Shown piece by piece: positions 21,159 through 33,751 of a stretch of DNA of 64,000 nt (position 1 is its first letter; every line of letters begins with the position of its first letter). Source of the DNA: Scalesia atractyloides (taxonomy: Eukaryota > Streptophyta > Magnoliopsida > Asterales > Asteraceae). The translations under genes and the position numbers were made by a program. The stretch spans positions 36,093,126 through 36,157,125 of the forward strand of contig CAMTDV010000017.1 in assembly GCA_947069175.1 (NCBI GenBank), in the 5' to 3' direction. Under the pieces are notes generated by a model, which saw nothing but the letters and a program-made list of their open reading frames with translations, did not search any database and was not told where the DNA came from.

Positions 21159-24100
21159 ATGGCACCGAAAGCTCGCAAACCCGCTACTAAGAAAGAAGAC
21201 AAGACGGAGGTTGAGATTATGTCGGAATCTCGACATAACATGATTGCTTATTTGGATCTGGAAAACAAGGTAGCTGAATATGATGGCATTATGAAATGGT
21301 TGCAGGACTCACGAATTAGCTATGCTATCACTCACAAGACGCTGGTATACCGAGCCTTGATCAAGGAATTTTGGGATACGGCCGAAGCAGTTGATATTGA
21401 TGGCAAATAAGGCGTTCGCGGGAAGGTGAACGATGTAGACGTGTTGTTAAGACTGAGATTCTAAGCAACGTGTTACAATTAAATGATGATCCAGACGCTC
21501 CATTTTTAGTGCCTATTAAATGTCAGCGAGGATGTTTGTTACGTATGAAATTTAGAGGGGATATTCTTGGAAACCAGGTGAACAAGTCTGGTCTACCACT
21601 TCGATACAAGTTTCTTTTACATGTGTTGATTCAGTGTTTAAGCAATCCTAGAAGTGGATACGATATGGCCAATCCTGATTCAGTTGGCATGATGGTTGCT
21701 TTGGCGCTAAACAAACGTTTAGTATTTCAAAGTACATCTTGGCGAACATGAAGGAAAATCTGACTAGGACTGGTGGTACGACTGTGGGAAGCAAGTTTTG
21801 GATGTATCCACGCTTTTTACAAATGGTAATGAATGTTCAGCATCCAGATCTTCCAAAAGTTGCTAATGTTACTCTCAAGATTGATGATATGCAACTACAT
21901 TCGTTAAAGGTTTTCAAAGGATATGCAACTAAGTCATAAAGAGAGTATGCCTCCTAGAAAGTTGTTTGGATTTTTAGGAAGCGGCACTAATGTGAGCCGG
22001 AAAATGACAAATGGTGTCATGACAATAGTGACTCTGACAACGAGGAACCTACTTTGAAAAAGATGATGGAAGATAGGTTTGGGAAGAAAAGGAAAGATAG
22101 AGATGATGATGATGATGATAATGGTGATGGTGATGATGGTGGTGATGGTGGTGATAGTGGTGCAGCACCAACCGGTGGTGATTCAGGGAAACAACCGGAA
22201 GGTGAAGCAAGTGAAGAAGAGGAGGATAATCCTCCTGAGGCTGGGTATGAGCACTACATTGACGATCGTGGTGTTCGGCAAGTTAGAAGGATTAGAGTTG
22301 AAGACGATCCAGAGTATGTTCCATCTGATACCGAATCGGAGAAGGCACGAAAGAAGCAAACTGCCCTTTGAAGAAAGAAAAAGAGTAGAAAAACAATTGG
22401 GACATCATCAGCTCAACCAGAATCTACTGCACAACCTGATCCCACATCCGAACCAGTACTAGAAGAAGTCTTCACTGCCGAGGAGACAGAAGCCTTGGTA
22501 GCTTCTCCTGGTCGGTCCACTGGAACTGAGACAGCAACTGTATTAGTCAGTGCACATCAACCCCTTCCACAGTTTACAACACCCTCTGCTACTCAAGCCG
22601 CTCGTGAAAGACCTCGAAAACAAAGCTCAGAATCACTTGAGACACGATTGAGCGTATGAACGATGGTGAGAAAGTAAACTTTCTGTTCTCACAGCTTCAA
22701 GCAACAACAGCTCAAGTAAATCGACATATGGATTTCATGTCTTCGACGCGCAACATCACCGTTAAACACCAGATGGAGATTAACACGTTGAATGAGACTG
22801 TTAGGAAACAACAGGCTGAAATCATACCTACGAGCTGCAGATGAGGAGCGAGCTGCTCAGCTGCTACAGATGCGTGCAGCTGATAATGCTCGTGGAATTG
22901 AGATGAACAGAATGAAAGAACGAAGCACTGAGTTACTACGTTCAGGTGAGAAGCTATCTGGGAAGTACACTGAGATAACCAACCGGTACGACTCGAGAAA
23001 CAAAACCATAGCTGAGAATGTAAAACAGATGAATAGCAGCTATGAAGTTACCAGAAAATGGGTTAACATTTTGTGGGCTGATAGATGCAAGACACAGGAA
23101 ATTCTTCAAAAAAGAGATCATGATAGTGAAGATCCTGGAAATCCTGATGACTGCTTCGTCTGCTCAACCAGAAGGTTCTATTTCAACCCCAGTTGGTGCT
23201 TCGATTTTAGTTCAAGTCGTTGCTGGTTCTGCTGGTTCAGGTAGCGTTGAAGAGGCGTTGGAGAATATGGATCTTCAGATGGTCCTAGTTGAGAGTTTGC
23301 ATGATGTTGTTGGTGAAAGCTCAAAGGCTGGTGAGGATGTAGCTCAGAGATCTGAGGACTTGGCACTCAAGGTATGTCCTACAGTGTCTCTTGATGAGTT
23401 GGAAGAAGGAGAGTTTATGTCTGAACTCTCGAAGGAACAGATTTTAGCTTTGAAGGAAATGGAAATGGTAGATGATGCTACCATTGATGCTATTTCAAGC
23501 GACCGGGATGTTGTGAATTTAGATGGTATAGATGAAATTGTGTTTGAAGGAGATGTGGGAAAGTCGAAGTATGTTCGAGAAGATGGGGCTGAGTTCACTC
23601 CATTTGATAAAGATTGGCTTTGGGAGAATATGGACGATATAGATGAAAAACTCAAAGGTCGTGATACCTCTGACACTCCAGCCGATTCCTTTGAAGAATG
23701 GAGAAAGCAATTTCTGGCTAAGTCGAAGAAGCTAGCTCCTCCACCCGCTCAAGTAGATTATTTCAAGTATCACAAGGATCACTCGCATGGAAAGATTCTT
23801 AGCTGGATGTTCGTGAAAGATATTGACTGCATGGCGGTGAAGCGAGAGAACGGGATCCAATACTTTAACTCCTTGCTTAGCATCCTAACTTTGCCTTTCT
23901 ATGATGTTGCAGCGCTAGCAAAGCTAACCTTGATAAACAGGTCAAACTATGAAGGTGCATCATTGTTCGCAAGGAAGATAAAGCTTGAAAGACAACGGGG
24001 TTGGAAGGATGATTTGTACAAGCCTCAGTTTCCAATGTATGAGCAGATCAAATATACTTTGGACCCCGACACCAACATGGCTCGGTATCGACTTGTATAC

Positions 24101-24421
24101 AAGCCCGTGAAGATGTTGGAGAAAGTTCCGCTCATGCCCATGCAACAAGACTTTTTGGGCAACATGAAACTTTGGTGTTATGACTCAGATACACATGAGG
24201 CAGTGATAGTGTTCAAGGATGAGAAAGAAAATTTTCGGATGCTTGATCCAATGTGGATCGTGAACATGACCGCTCGTGACATCAAGACGCTTCTCCTGCA
24301 CGATATGTTCTATGAAGACAAGGACGCGTACCAAGCGTTGTTATTCCAACGTGTTGCTTGTTTCTGCCTCTACCGAGGCATTCACGCGGGGAGCTCGTGG
24401 ACCGAGGCGAACAAGGAATGA
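21159..24421 (+). pseudogene. S2 third gene (ORF3, 'env-like'), decayed
   Basis: Starts MAPKARKPATKKEDKTEVE directly after a splice-acceptor-like TGCAG. Pieces are 21159-21410, 21470-21751, 21739-21939, 22054-22371, 22656-22844, 22792-23100 and 23042-24421, so frameshifts and stops break it. The N-terminal block has YDGIMKWLQDSRISYAIT and FWMYPRFLQMVMN, matching S1's third gene. The middle has an Asp/Gly run (22095-22160), a Pro/Thr/Gln-rich part and a long heptad-like region (about 22656-23090). The last 459-codon frame is the best preserved and holds GKILSWMFVKDIDCMAVKRE, VPLMPMQQDF and LDPMWIVNMTARDI, again matching S1. No secretion signal or membrane helix is evident. Function unknown. 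Confidence 0.78.
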
Positions 24422-24441
24422 AGACCGAAGACCAAGCTATA

Positions 24442-24455
24442 GATAAGGGGGAGTT
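24442..24455 (+). other. S2 polypurine tract
   Basis: GATAAGGGGGAGTT directly before the TGTTGG start of the 3' LTR. Confidence 0.8.
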
Positions 24456-25120
24456 TGTTGGTACAGTTTTGTGTTTGTAGCTTGTGCTTAGCTTTCGGTA
24501 GTCTGTACGGTCTTTGTTTATGTGTATGTAATGTTTTGGTCGAGTCGGCCAAGTCAAGATATCCTCCTATCTTGACTTAGCATGACGTTTATGTTGTTTA
24601 CGTTGTAAAACAGTCTGCTAGTGTGCAGCTGTTAGTTTGTTTGTATGTTGTATCTTGTTGTCTGTTGGTATATGTCTGTGTATAGGTTCCCTGCGAAGAA
24701 TCCATATTCTTCGTGGGTTAGCTGTTTCACAAACAGCCGATTGTTCGTTGTCTTGGATAGCCACGAAGAACCATTCTTCGTGGTAATGTGTTGTTCGTAG
24801 TGATGACCCACGAAGAACCAGTTCTTCGTGGGACTGCAGTTGTTTCTGCATGGTTCTTCGTAACCTGCAGAGGTGTTGGGCCTATAAATACAGACTTATT
24901 CCTCACAGTTTAGTAAGAGAGTCCTTAGAGAGTATAACACTGTGTGTATGAGGAAAATCATTCTCTTCAAATTAATCTAAAGATAGTGAATCTTTTGGGT
25001 ACATTGTGTTTGCTTTTACATTGCTTTGCTTTAGTTTGCATGCTAACAAGGATTCCACACTTGGTAGTGTGTTAACAAACAAGGAAGTAGGTAACTTGAT
25101 CCTCCAAATGAACCTACACA
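24456..25120 (+). repeat. S2 3' LTR
   Basis: Begins TGTTGGTACAG and probably ends CTACACA near 25118-25120, about 665 bp. TATAAATA lies at 24883-24890. Upstream are palindromes with CCACGAAGAAC and GTTCTTCGTGG arms at about 24692-24718, 24760-24782 and 24806-24830. No 5' partner exists in the window, so the right boundary is approximate. Confidence 0.8.
24883..24890 (+). promoter_or_regulatory. TATA box of S2 LTR
   Basis: TTGGGCC then TATAAATA, with the palindrome array ending about 30 bp upstream. Confidence 0.65.
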
Positions 25121-26391
25121 AGCGAACATAAATAAAGGTAAATGAACCAACTTAAACAAATTTACATGAACAAACGTAAACAAACGTTCACGAAACATGT
25201 GTTCATGTTAGTTCATTTACGAAATGAAAAAAAAAATGTTGTTCGTGACTTTTGAAAAAGTTGATAATTTAAAATGCAAGAGTATTGACGTGATAATCAT
25301 GTACACATACAAAATAGTAAATGTATTATCATCTAAAAGCCAATATGAGATGTATTTCTCAAAAAATTCAATTTGTTTAACATGGTTTTTGATCATAAAA
25401 GTTAAAAAAAGTTACGATAAGTTATATATGTGTAAAAAACAATGAGTTGAATGGAAAAAAGAAGTATTAAAAGCAATAATAGGTTGATTGAGTTAAAAAA
25501 AAAGATTTATAATAGATTAGTTAAAAATAAAGAAAACACTTATTTTAATAAATATTTTTCAAATCACCCATTTTGATAAATACTTTTTCTATTACACCTA
25601 TTTGGAAAAAAAACTCAAATATACCTCATAAATTAACAACTTTTACATCCAAGTTATATTTCCTTATCCCTTTCTAAAACAAGGCCTAACCATATCTCAA
25701 AGTCAAAGTCAATGGGATGTTATGCATAATTCAAGATCGAATATTGCACTTTGAACCTTCACGTATCGAAATGGTCAAGAATAACTAGAGTAAGAATGAT
25801 TGAAATAATACCATTGGACCATTTCCTTTATATTGTAAATAGATTTCTCACACAAATCTCATTCACTTAGTAAGCCATGGGTCAGACTTTGCACATTTAG
25901 ACGGATGTACGTTATCAAGAGTGTACCCATAATTAAAACAATCAAACACAATATGTTTTGTAATTGAAAAGAAGTTAACCTGCACAACCTTATGTGTCTT
26001 CGTGGGCTTGTATATGTTTTGTAATTGAAAAGAAGTTAACCTCCACAACCTTATGTGTCTTCGAGGGCTTGTATCATAAATATTATAGATGATGTACTTC
26101 TACTTGATTATAAGACTTAGTAAAATATCAAGCATTAGGACCAGGTGCTATCACCAGTGATTATTTATGTGTGGGTTTGAGTCATTTCTATTTCGAGTGC
26201 TCTAAATTAGGTTTCTAGCTTGGTGATCCTTTTTTAAAAGAACCTGCTAAGTTTTTACTTAATAGTAAGACTAGGTATTGTGGGTTCACTAGCATCCTAC
26301 AAACGATGACAAATAGGATGTTGGCGACGGTTACCCACACGGCTAGTTAATAGCGGCCGTGAATGGGAATAAAATTATGAATTAGTTAACC
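25121..26391. other. AT-rich intergenic DNA
   Basis: No gene seen. 25121-25215 has repeated AACAAACGT and GTTCA/TGAAC motifs like the interior of a hAT-type MITE but no ends were found. A 61-bp unit is tandemly duplicated at 25951-26011 and 26012-26072. Confidence 0.6.
25951..26072. repeat. 61-bp tandem duplication (two copies)
   Basis: Units start ATATGTTTTGTAATTG at 25951 and 26012 and differ at two positions (tgcac/tccac, cgtgg/cgagg). Confidence 0.9.
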
Positions 26392-26399
26392 CATGGGGC

Positions 26400-27052
26400 T
26401 AGGGCTGTGCAACGGTTCAGAATTGAACCGGAACCGTTTAATACCAAATATAACAACTGGAACTGAACTGTATTCTAACGGTTCCGGTTCGGTTCGGAAC
26501 CGAGTTTAACGGTTCTCGCTTAAACGGTTCTTGCCGGAACCGGTTGTCAATTAAATCCTAAAACAATTAAAACAATAAACCGTTTAAAACATATAAGGAG
26601 TTGCAACATCCAAAATTCAAACCAAACAAAGTAAAACTAGCAACAATAAAAATGTTTTAAACTATGAAATGTAAGTATTAAATATATATATAAAAAAAGT
26701 TAACTTAACTAAAAAGCTTTTTAGTTAACCATCACAAAAACTTCATTCATACATTATGTCAAAACTATTTATGTATTCTTTAATACTATAAACATATTTT
26801 TAAATATAACATCTAAAGTTTAAATAAACTAATAGGGTTTTTGAATATATAATTTAAAGTATAAACCCAAACCGGTTCTATCGGTTCTTTAAATGGAATC
26901 GTCAGTTAAAACCGGAACCGAACCGGGAACCGTTTTCTCCCAAACTTAAGAACCGGAACTGGACCCAAAATACAACAATACGGTTCGGATCTGGCGGCTC
27001 CGGTTTGGTTCCCTGGTTCTGACGATTCAGAATCGTAACATGCTCAGCCCTA
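26400..27052. mobile_element. hAT-type MITE 1
   Basis: A 653-bp non-autonomous element with ends TAGGGCTGTGCA and its counterpart TAGGGCTGAGCA (reverse complement of the right end). Perfect 8-bp target duplication catggggc at 26392-26399 and 27053-27060, the hAT signature. The subterminal parts are packed with GGTTC/GAACC motifs; the centre is AT-rich. No transposase. Confidence 0.88.
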
Positions 27053-27060
27053 CATGGGGC

Positions 27061-28689
27061 CCATGGATGCTGGAACCAATCACACACCACCTTTTTATTT
27101 TTAGTTATTGGTATTGGGAGTTTAGTTAACCTACAGCACATAGTTAACGGGTATGCGACAGTGGATTTAATTAACCCACAATACATGGCCGAAGAAGGTA
27201 ACAATAGTTACCTCGCCAATGATTAACTAATTGACTTGATTATGTCTAAGTCCAATATGTCTCAACTTACCATTGGATCTAGTTATACACTCTACAAGGT
27301 GTGGAATCGACTATTGTAATGCATATAAATCAGTGTTGGCTTTGGCCACAAGACTTTATCAACATATCCTTTCAAATGTCTTTGATTTTACGTAAAAGAA
27401 CAAAGAATAAATAGCATGACATATGATACGTGTATTGTTAAAAAGAAACAAGAAAACTTCCGTGTTTTTATAACTAACCCTTGGCATCATTGAAGGGATT
27501 AGTTGCTAATTAAATAAATTAATAGACAAGTAGTGTTTTTATAATCACTCATTGCTTCTACTTTTCTTATGCATCGTCCATCCCAAGTCAATATGCCTTG
27601 TCTATAGAATTTACTTTTGCTACATCTATTTTTTTAATGCAGAAGATAATATCATGAATTAAAAAGTAACATAAATATAATCCTTTTAATTTCTAATTTA
27701 GTTTATATATTATCGAAAAGAGAATCAAAACACTTACGTCCAATTGTCTAATAGTTTTATCGATGGTTCGATTTATATAATCTATGCTTAGACGTTTCAA
27801 TCAAATGGTCCTGTTTTTAGTTATCTAAGTTATTATCAGAATATAAGTTATTATCAGAATATGGGATTCATCGAACATGACAAAAAGGGTGTGTCGATCT
27901 TTTTGTATAGTAACTATCACATATTATACAAGAAAATAGATTTTGATATTGTCACATAGAAGAGTGGATATGATATAAAATAAACATGAAGACAAATATG
28001 TGACAACCCCTAAAAGGTTGTGTAACATGTACGAAAAATACATGTCAAAATTTCAAGGAAAGTTGAAACTTCCACGACTATATCACCACCAATCTCCACA
28101 TATATTAAAATAAAATATACTTTTGTCAACTATTATTATAGATTATATTTATACCATATATTAATCAATCAAAAAATTTCTCTTTCATTTTTTTTTCTAA
28201 CTAAAATGTTAATTACGTAATTTTGACACTTAAATTTTGATAGTCGTCTATTTTTTAAATTTTTTAGTCTCTCCGTGATCTTACTATATTCAAGTTATAT
28301 ATTTTATTCACATGTCTTTCTCTCTCTAAAATCATGTCCAAAAGAATTTACCAATATAGATGGTTTAGTGGTGATAAGAGGGGACCAACACCTATAATTT
28401 CTAGGCATATATAATGTTCATAATTATTTAGAATCTTCATAAACTATATATGAATTTGCATCGAGATAGATGGTACATAGACGATCTCTAGGCATATATG
28501 TAAATCCAGAAGTTCTATGCTGACTAAAAGGACTTTGTCATAATCTACATTCGAATAAAATTGAATTGACCATGCATCATCATTTACATTCGAATAACAT
28601 TGAACCTCTATATGACCTTGATCTTTTATAATAACCCTCTTCTAAGGCTCCTTTGATGTAATTTATAATTCATGGGGATTTTCAGTCAC
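27061..28689. other. AT-rich intergenic DNA
   Basis: No gene, RNA gene or bounded repeat recognised in this 1.6-kb stretch. Confidence 0.5.
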
Positions 28690-29640
28690 AAGGAGAATTC
28701 AAATGACTAATAATACTCACAACAAATGAAATATTTGATCGAGTTACTATGAAATAATTCGACTACCTTTGATATTCCCCTTGATCACTTAGAAGCTCCC
28801 CTGACTGGCTAGCGGTTTAATACTAAGATTCTTTAGAGTGTTTACTTTTATGCAATATAATAATCTTGCTTCCTTAAGGATACACATTTCGTTCTTCTGT
28901 TAAGATAGTAAAAACCCATATTTTGATTGCATAACTTCAATGCCAAGAAAATAAACAAGTCTTTCCATTTCCTAAGATTGGAAATGTTTGAATATATGAT
29001 CCTTTAGTTGTTGGATGCCAATAAGATCATTCTAGATGAGTACTATATTATCAACATATACCACCTAGTCGGTGCAGTATGGCCCACAATGTTGATGAAA
29101 AAATGAACGTTTTAGCTCTTTATGTTTTGTGCGATATTCTTTCATCGCCGTACTAAATTTAGCAAACTAAGCATTGGAATACCATTTAGGTCCATAAAGA
29201 GACTTTTCGCAAACTTATCTCAACTCCCTTTAAGAAACAAATCCATGATGTCGTTCCATGTGTCTTCTTCTTCACTACGAAGGAAAACATTTTTATATAA
29301 AGTTGATGAATTGGCCAATTACATATAATTAAAAAAATACAAGTTAGATAGTATTCATTTTGGAAACATGAAAATTGTAACATTGTAATCCAGACAAAAA
29401 AATCTGGGCATATCCTTCAGCAATAATGCATGCCGTTAGGCGATCATGAATAGCATAAGAGCCCACTTCTAGAGAAAATCAAATGAATTTTGCATTTGAT
29501 TTTTTCTAGAAAGTAATGGACCAACTCCCAAATCTTAATTAAGTGCGATGTCATCGTTTCAAGCAATTTGATTGACACCATGTAGGATGGCATAAAGTGA
29601 TACAATCTCTTATGTAGTCTTAGGAATAGGAACAGAAGCA
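28690..29640 (-). pseudogene. Highly decayed Ty1/copia RT remnant
   Basis: Minus-strand conceptual pieces, across several frames and stops, match copia RT in the right order: GYAQIF near 29420, MNTI, WPIHQLYIK near 29315, a KSLYG-type block near 29200, VYVDNIVLI near 29075 (YVDD with its second Asp as Asn), YFLGIEV near 28960, and a YFICCEYY region near 28735 where TRPDISF is expected. The WPIHQL form is unlike the Sirevirus RTs here, so this is another, older copia lineage. No LTRs were found. Confidence 0.6.
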
Positions 29641-31423
29641 CAACTCAAAATACATGAAAAAAGCAGGTGATAATCAATGAAGTAACCATAGTTTTTTTTT
29701 TTCTTTTTTTGCTTATAATTTTTTAATACAATCATTTGTACTCACCTATCTTATCAGTTGTTGTCATAACTTAATCGGGGTTGAAGCCTAAATACTAATC
29801 AAGTATATAATTCTCTAAAGCCTATCACTCTGATACCAACCTGTCACACATCGGTTTCCGACATCCAGAGCATGCGACCATCAGTTGATACCTGTTTTGA
29901 ATAATGTGTGGCGAAAAAAACGTTCATCTATATTTTTGAATAACAACTCATGAATTAAATATATATTTCATAAAAAAAGGGTTTAGACACCATTTTTATT
30001 CATTATATAATAAGCTTTCATAAAACAACATTAATATATTATGTCTTTAGACAATCGTACAAAATACTTCCATAAGGTTTTATCGTACCTAAGATGTCAG
30101 AATCCCTTCAACATTTACCCTTGTAGTATCTCAAAAAGTAGCTACAAGGTTTTATTGTGTATAAGGAGTCAACACCCTTTCAGCAACTACCCATGTATCT
30201 AATTTAATCTCGATTACCTGAAATTTGCTTTTAAAATGAAATGACACATCAACAAGAAGCTAGTGAATAACGTTAACAGACAAAACATTTTAAGCGTGAA
30301 TAGTAGTACTAAAGCCATTTAGTTATGATCATAACAATAATCTAGACATTGTCTACTACTAGGTTTCCACCCAATTTTATGTCTTTTCCTATAGCTGAGT
30401 TCGTGCCAGCCCTATTATGGCCTTTCATTTGTAGCACCCATTCAAATTGATCAAACTATACGTGAACTTATGGCCTAAATCCTTATTTGTAGATTATTTT
30501 ATGCATTAAACGTGTATAGTACATCTTCATACTATTTCCAAAGAATAGATCATTTTCAAGTTTTGAAATAGTTAGAAGTATTCACCTTGATTAACTTAGC
30601 TAAGTGATAGCTTATAACTTCAAACACCACATTGCTCATTAGTTAGTACTTCAACATCGTTTCTAACTTCAGAACTTGAAAACAATGTTTCTACACGTTA
30701 CTTTGGGGCGAAGAAACAACGGTAACATGGGTGTGGGTGTGTGGTAAATGAATATAGAAAACAAGAATTTTCTAATGTCAAATGAAAATATAAACTCCCA
30801 CTTATATACTTCGTCAATGTCGGTGGCGAACTGCTAGGCAAAGTGGTGGCAGTCCGCTACCACCTAGGGTTAAACACTTATCGGACATGTGTTAATTTTC
30901 AAACACGTGTAGATTTCTGGACCATATCGAACTTCTGAGCTTGGGGTAACGGTCCACTAAGCCCCCTTTGACATTCTACTTGTCAGGACACCCCAGTTTC
31001 ATATATGGCTCTCGTAACTTATTTCCTATTCCAAAATATGCCTATTTGAAGTTTGTGGTTTTTCTAGTTTGAATTGGCACACCACAACATATTTTTCTAG
31101 TGTCGTGGTTTGTGACTAGATGTTAAATTTGTTTCTTCATATTTTCACTTTTAACCCTATACTTGAACTTTGGCTTAATTACAAGTAATTTCCTTATACT
31201 TTACAAATGTGCAAATGAGACCCGAGATTTTGGCGGATGTTATTTCAAATCTATAATCCTCATTGCCAACTATATTTCAAATAAAAATACTCCATGATTT
31301 CTTCTATGTTTCATACTTAGGCTTGTTATTTAACCCAAACTCCACATAAGGATGGTATTATTTAGTGATAACATGTATTAGAGAAAAATAGAGCTTTAGA
31401 TAACTTTTATCTATTTTATTATG
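29641..31423. other. Intergenic DNA with a possible old gypsy LTR start
   Basis: No coding region. At 29829-29840 CTCTGATACCAA followed by CC and TGTCACACATCGG (29845 onward) looks like a minus-strand primer site against an LTR end, as at 60403-60418. The other end of such an LTR could not be placed; the rest is unassigned. Confidence 0.35.
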
Positions 31424-32527
31424 GAGAAAAATGCTCGTTTAGTCCCTGTGTTTTGCCCATTTTTCACCTTGAGTCTCTAACTTTCTAAATTACAGCTATA
31501 GTCTCTAACTTTTGCAATTTCATTCACGAATAATCCCTGACGTGGATAAGAATTCGTTTTTGGTGTTAAGTATGTGTGAAATGACCTAAATACCCTTATC
31601 ATTAAAAAATTAATAAATTAAACATCAAAAGATAATGATAAATACATATGGGACCCACCACCCCACCCCATCCATCACCCTTTTCTCCCTTTCTCTATAA
31701 ACATGTTTAACCACCACCCAAATGACAAACACCACCACCGTCATTGTCACCGGCAACCTGTATTTAACCACATCCATTATCATAAATCACAAACAAACCA
31801 CCATCATTGTACAATCTGCAAATATCTCCGGCTATAGTTTGCAAATCGCCGACAACATGCAAATATCTCTGACAAATCACTGGCAACCTGCGGCAGGTGT
31901 TTGAGAATAGAGAGGAGAAAAGGGTGATCGTGCAGTGGTTCGAAGTGAAGGGTGGGGTGGTTAGAAGTGAACAGGTGGGATTTTTCTCCAGAATAACGAG
32001 GTGGCGGCGGGTGTGGTGGTCGCCGGAATAACGTGGTGGCATTGGTTCGAGCGAAGGGTGGGGTGCGGTGGTTCAATAATGATGTCAGTTGCAAGGGTCA
32101 CCAGATTTGGAGAGAATTGGGCAGATTAAGTGGTGTGGGATTAGACTATTTACATTTATTTGAGTATTTATTATGAGATTTAGGATGGATGTAGTTGGAT
32201 TGATGTGGTGGTATGGTGGTTGTATGGTGGAGGTAGGTGGAGAGGATGGCTGTGATGAAGACCTGTCCCGCTCAAGAAAAGAGGGAAAAGGTGGGGTGGG
32301 TCCCACATGTATATTTTAATCTTTAATGTTTAATTTATTTGTTATTTAATGATAAGGGTATTTAGGTCATTTCACACCCACTTAACAACAAAAACTAACT
32401 TCCATCCACGTTAGGGATTATCCGGGAACGAAATTGCAAAAGTTTGGGAATATTGCTGTAATTTTAGAAAGTTAGGGACTAAAGATGAAAATAGAGTAAA
32501 CCCAGGGACTATCCGAGTATTTTTCTC
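31424..32527. mobile_element. Long-TIR MULE-like MITE
   Basis: About 1.1 kb, with imperfect inverted repeats of roughly 270 bp: 31424-31695 against 32265-32527. Ends read GAGAAAAATGCTCG and GAGAAAAATACTCG (reverse complement), and both sides contain AGTCCCTG, TGAAATGACCTAAATACCC and GGGACCCACC blocks. A clean 9-bp duplication could not be confirmed. The GC-richer centre has no gene. Confidence 0.75.
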
Positions 32528-32795
32528 ATAATCGTGTATAAAAATGTTATAATATAAAGTCAAGAAATTTTATTATTTTTCATAAAAGTATAATTACTTA
32601 AAAGTAGTTGATAACTATTGATACATGTTGTGGAATTATGGTGCATATGTTGTGTAAATATTAATATTAATTACAATGTTGCATAATTATATACGTATGT
32701 TGTATGATTATATGGACTCATAGCCCTTGTCTAAATGTGTTGCTTCGCAAGTGCTTCGGTACAAATAAATGACATCGTACAAGAACCGATTCTTT
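32528..32795. other. AT-rich intergenic DNA
   Basis: Nothing recognised. Confidence 0.5.
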
Positions 32796-32819
32796 TATAT
32801 ATATATATATATATATATA
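32796..32819. repeat. (TA)n microsatellite
   Basis: Twelve TA units forming the left edge of the element at 32820-33753. Confidence 0.95.
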
Positions 32820-33751
32820 GTTGAGAGAATTATATCTAGTTGAGAGAATCGTGAAAACCACTTTCTAATCATTGAATCTTTAGAGATAAATAGATGAGAT
32901 AGAAAGTAATTAAAACTAAAATTAAATCTTTTTTGTCTTATTATGTTTTTAATATTTTAATGTTAAAAGGTAGTTTAGTAAATTTGTTTTTTTTGTCTTT
33001 TTGTATTTATTGTTTTTTATTACTTTTTTGTCTTATTATATTAATTTTTTTTATTAAAATCAGATTTTTATTAAAAACATTTTAAAATCAGATTTTTTAA
33101 CCAAAAAACAATTTTTTTCAAGATCTTTTTACAAAAAAACATTTTTACATGCCCTTTTTTACGTCAAGTTTTTTACGCGCCGTTTTTTACGCCCCCTTTT
33201 ATTTACGCGCTGTTTTTTACATCCAGCTTTCTTACGCCCGGTTTTTTTACGCGTCATTTTCATACGCTCCGTTTTTACGCCTGTTTTTTACACGCCGTTT
33301 TTATACGCCCTGTTTCTACGCTTCGTTTTTGCGCGCCGTTTTTTACACCCTCTTTTTTACGAAGTTTTTTTTACGGACAAGTTTTTTTACGAAAAACTTT
33401 TTTTCGAAAAGTCTTCTTACGAAAAACTTTTTTTATATACTGAATACAATGAATCAAATATATATTTTTTTTGAATCTCTATTTTCTTTTGTAAATGTAA
33501 AAATAAAAAAAAGAAAATATGAGAAAAAAGAAGAATATTCTATTGTAATAGAAAAGGGGGAGAGAAAAAGAAAGAAAGAAAAATGATGTGACTTTTAAAA
33601 AAGACGAGAGAGAAATGATATGACATAAATAGTAAAAGACTATATTGTCCTTTTGATTTAATTTGAATATAAGTAATGTGTTAAAATTATATTGGATGGG
33701 AGGAGTTCTCATGGTTCTCGCAACTAGAGGTGGTTTTCTCTTGAACCGGAT

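Larger units (their letters stand above)
17457..25120 (+). mobile_element. S2: 5'-truncated Ty1/copia Sirevirus-type retrotransposon
   Basis: A plus-strand element that begins inside RT and runs through RNase H, a 2.5-kb spacer, a third gene, a polypurine tract and the 3' LTR. The 5' LTR, gag, protease and integrase are absent. It resembles S1 in organisation and in the third gene but has a different LTR and a different palindrome family, so it is a distinct family. The right end (about 25118-25120) is set by the last CA and is approximate. Confidence 0.85.

Noticed and set aside
31722..32306. Several overlapping open frames rich in Thr, Pro and His
   Set aside because: They lie in the CCACC/GGTGG centre and arms of the long-TIR MITE and are low complexity.
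33149..33586. Open frame of 145 residues rich in Phe, Tyr, Arg and Ala
   Set aside because: Translation of the TTTTTTACGC minisatellite followed by a purine-rich run; no domain and no gene context.
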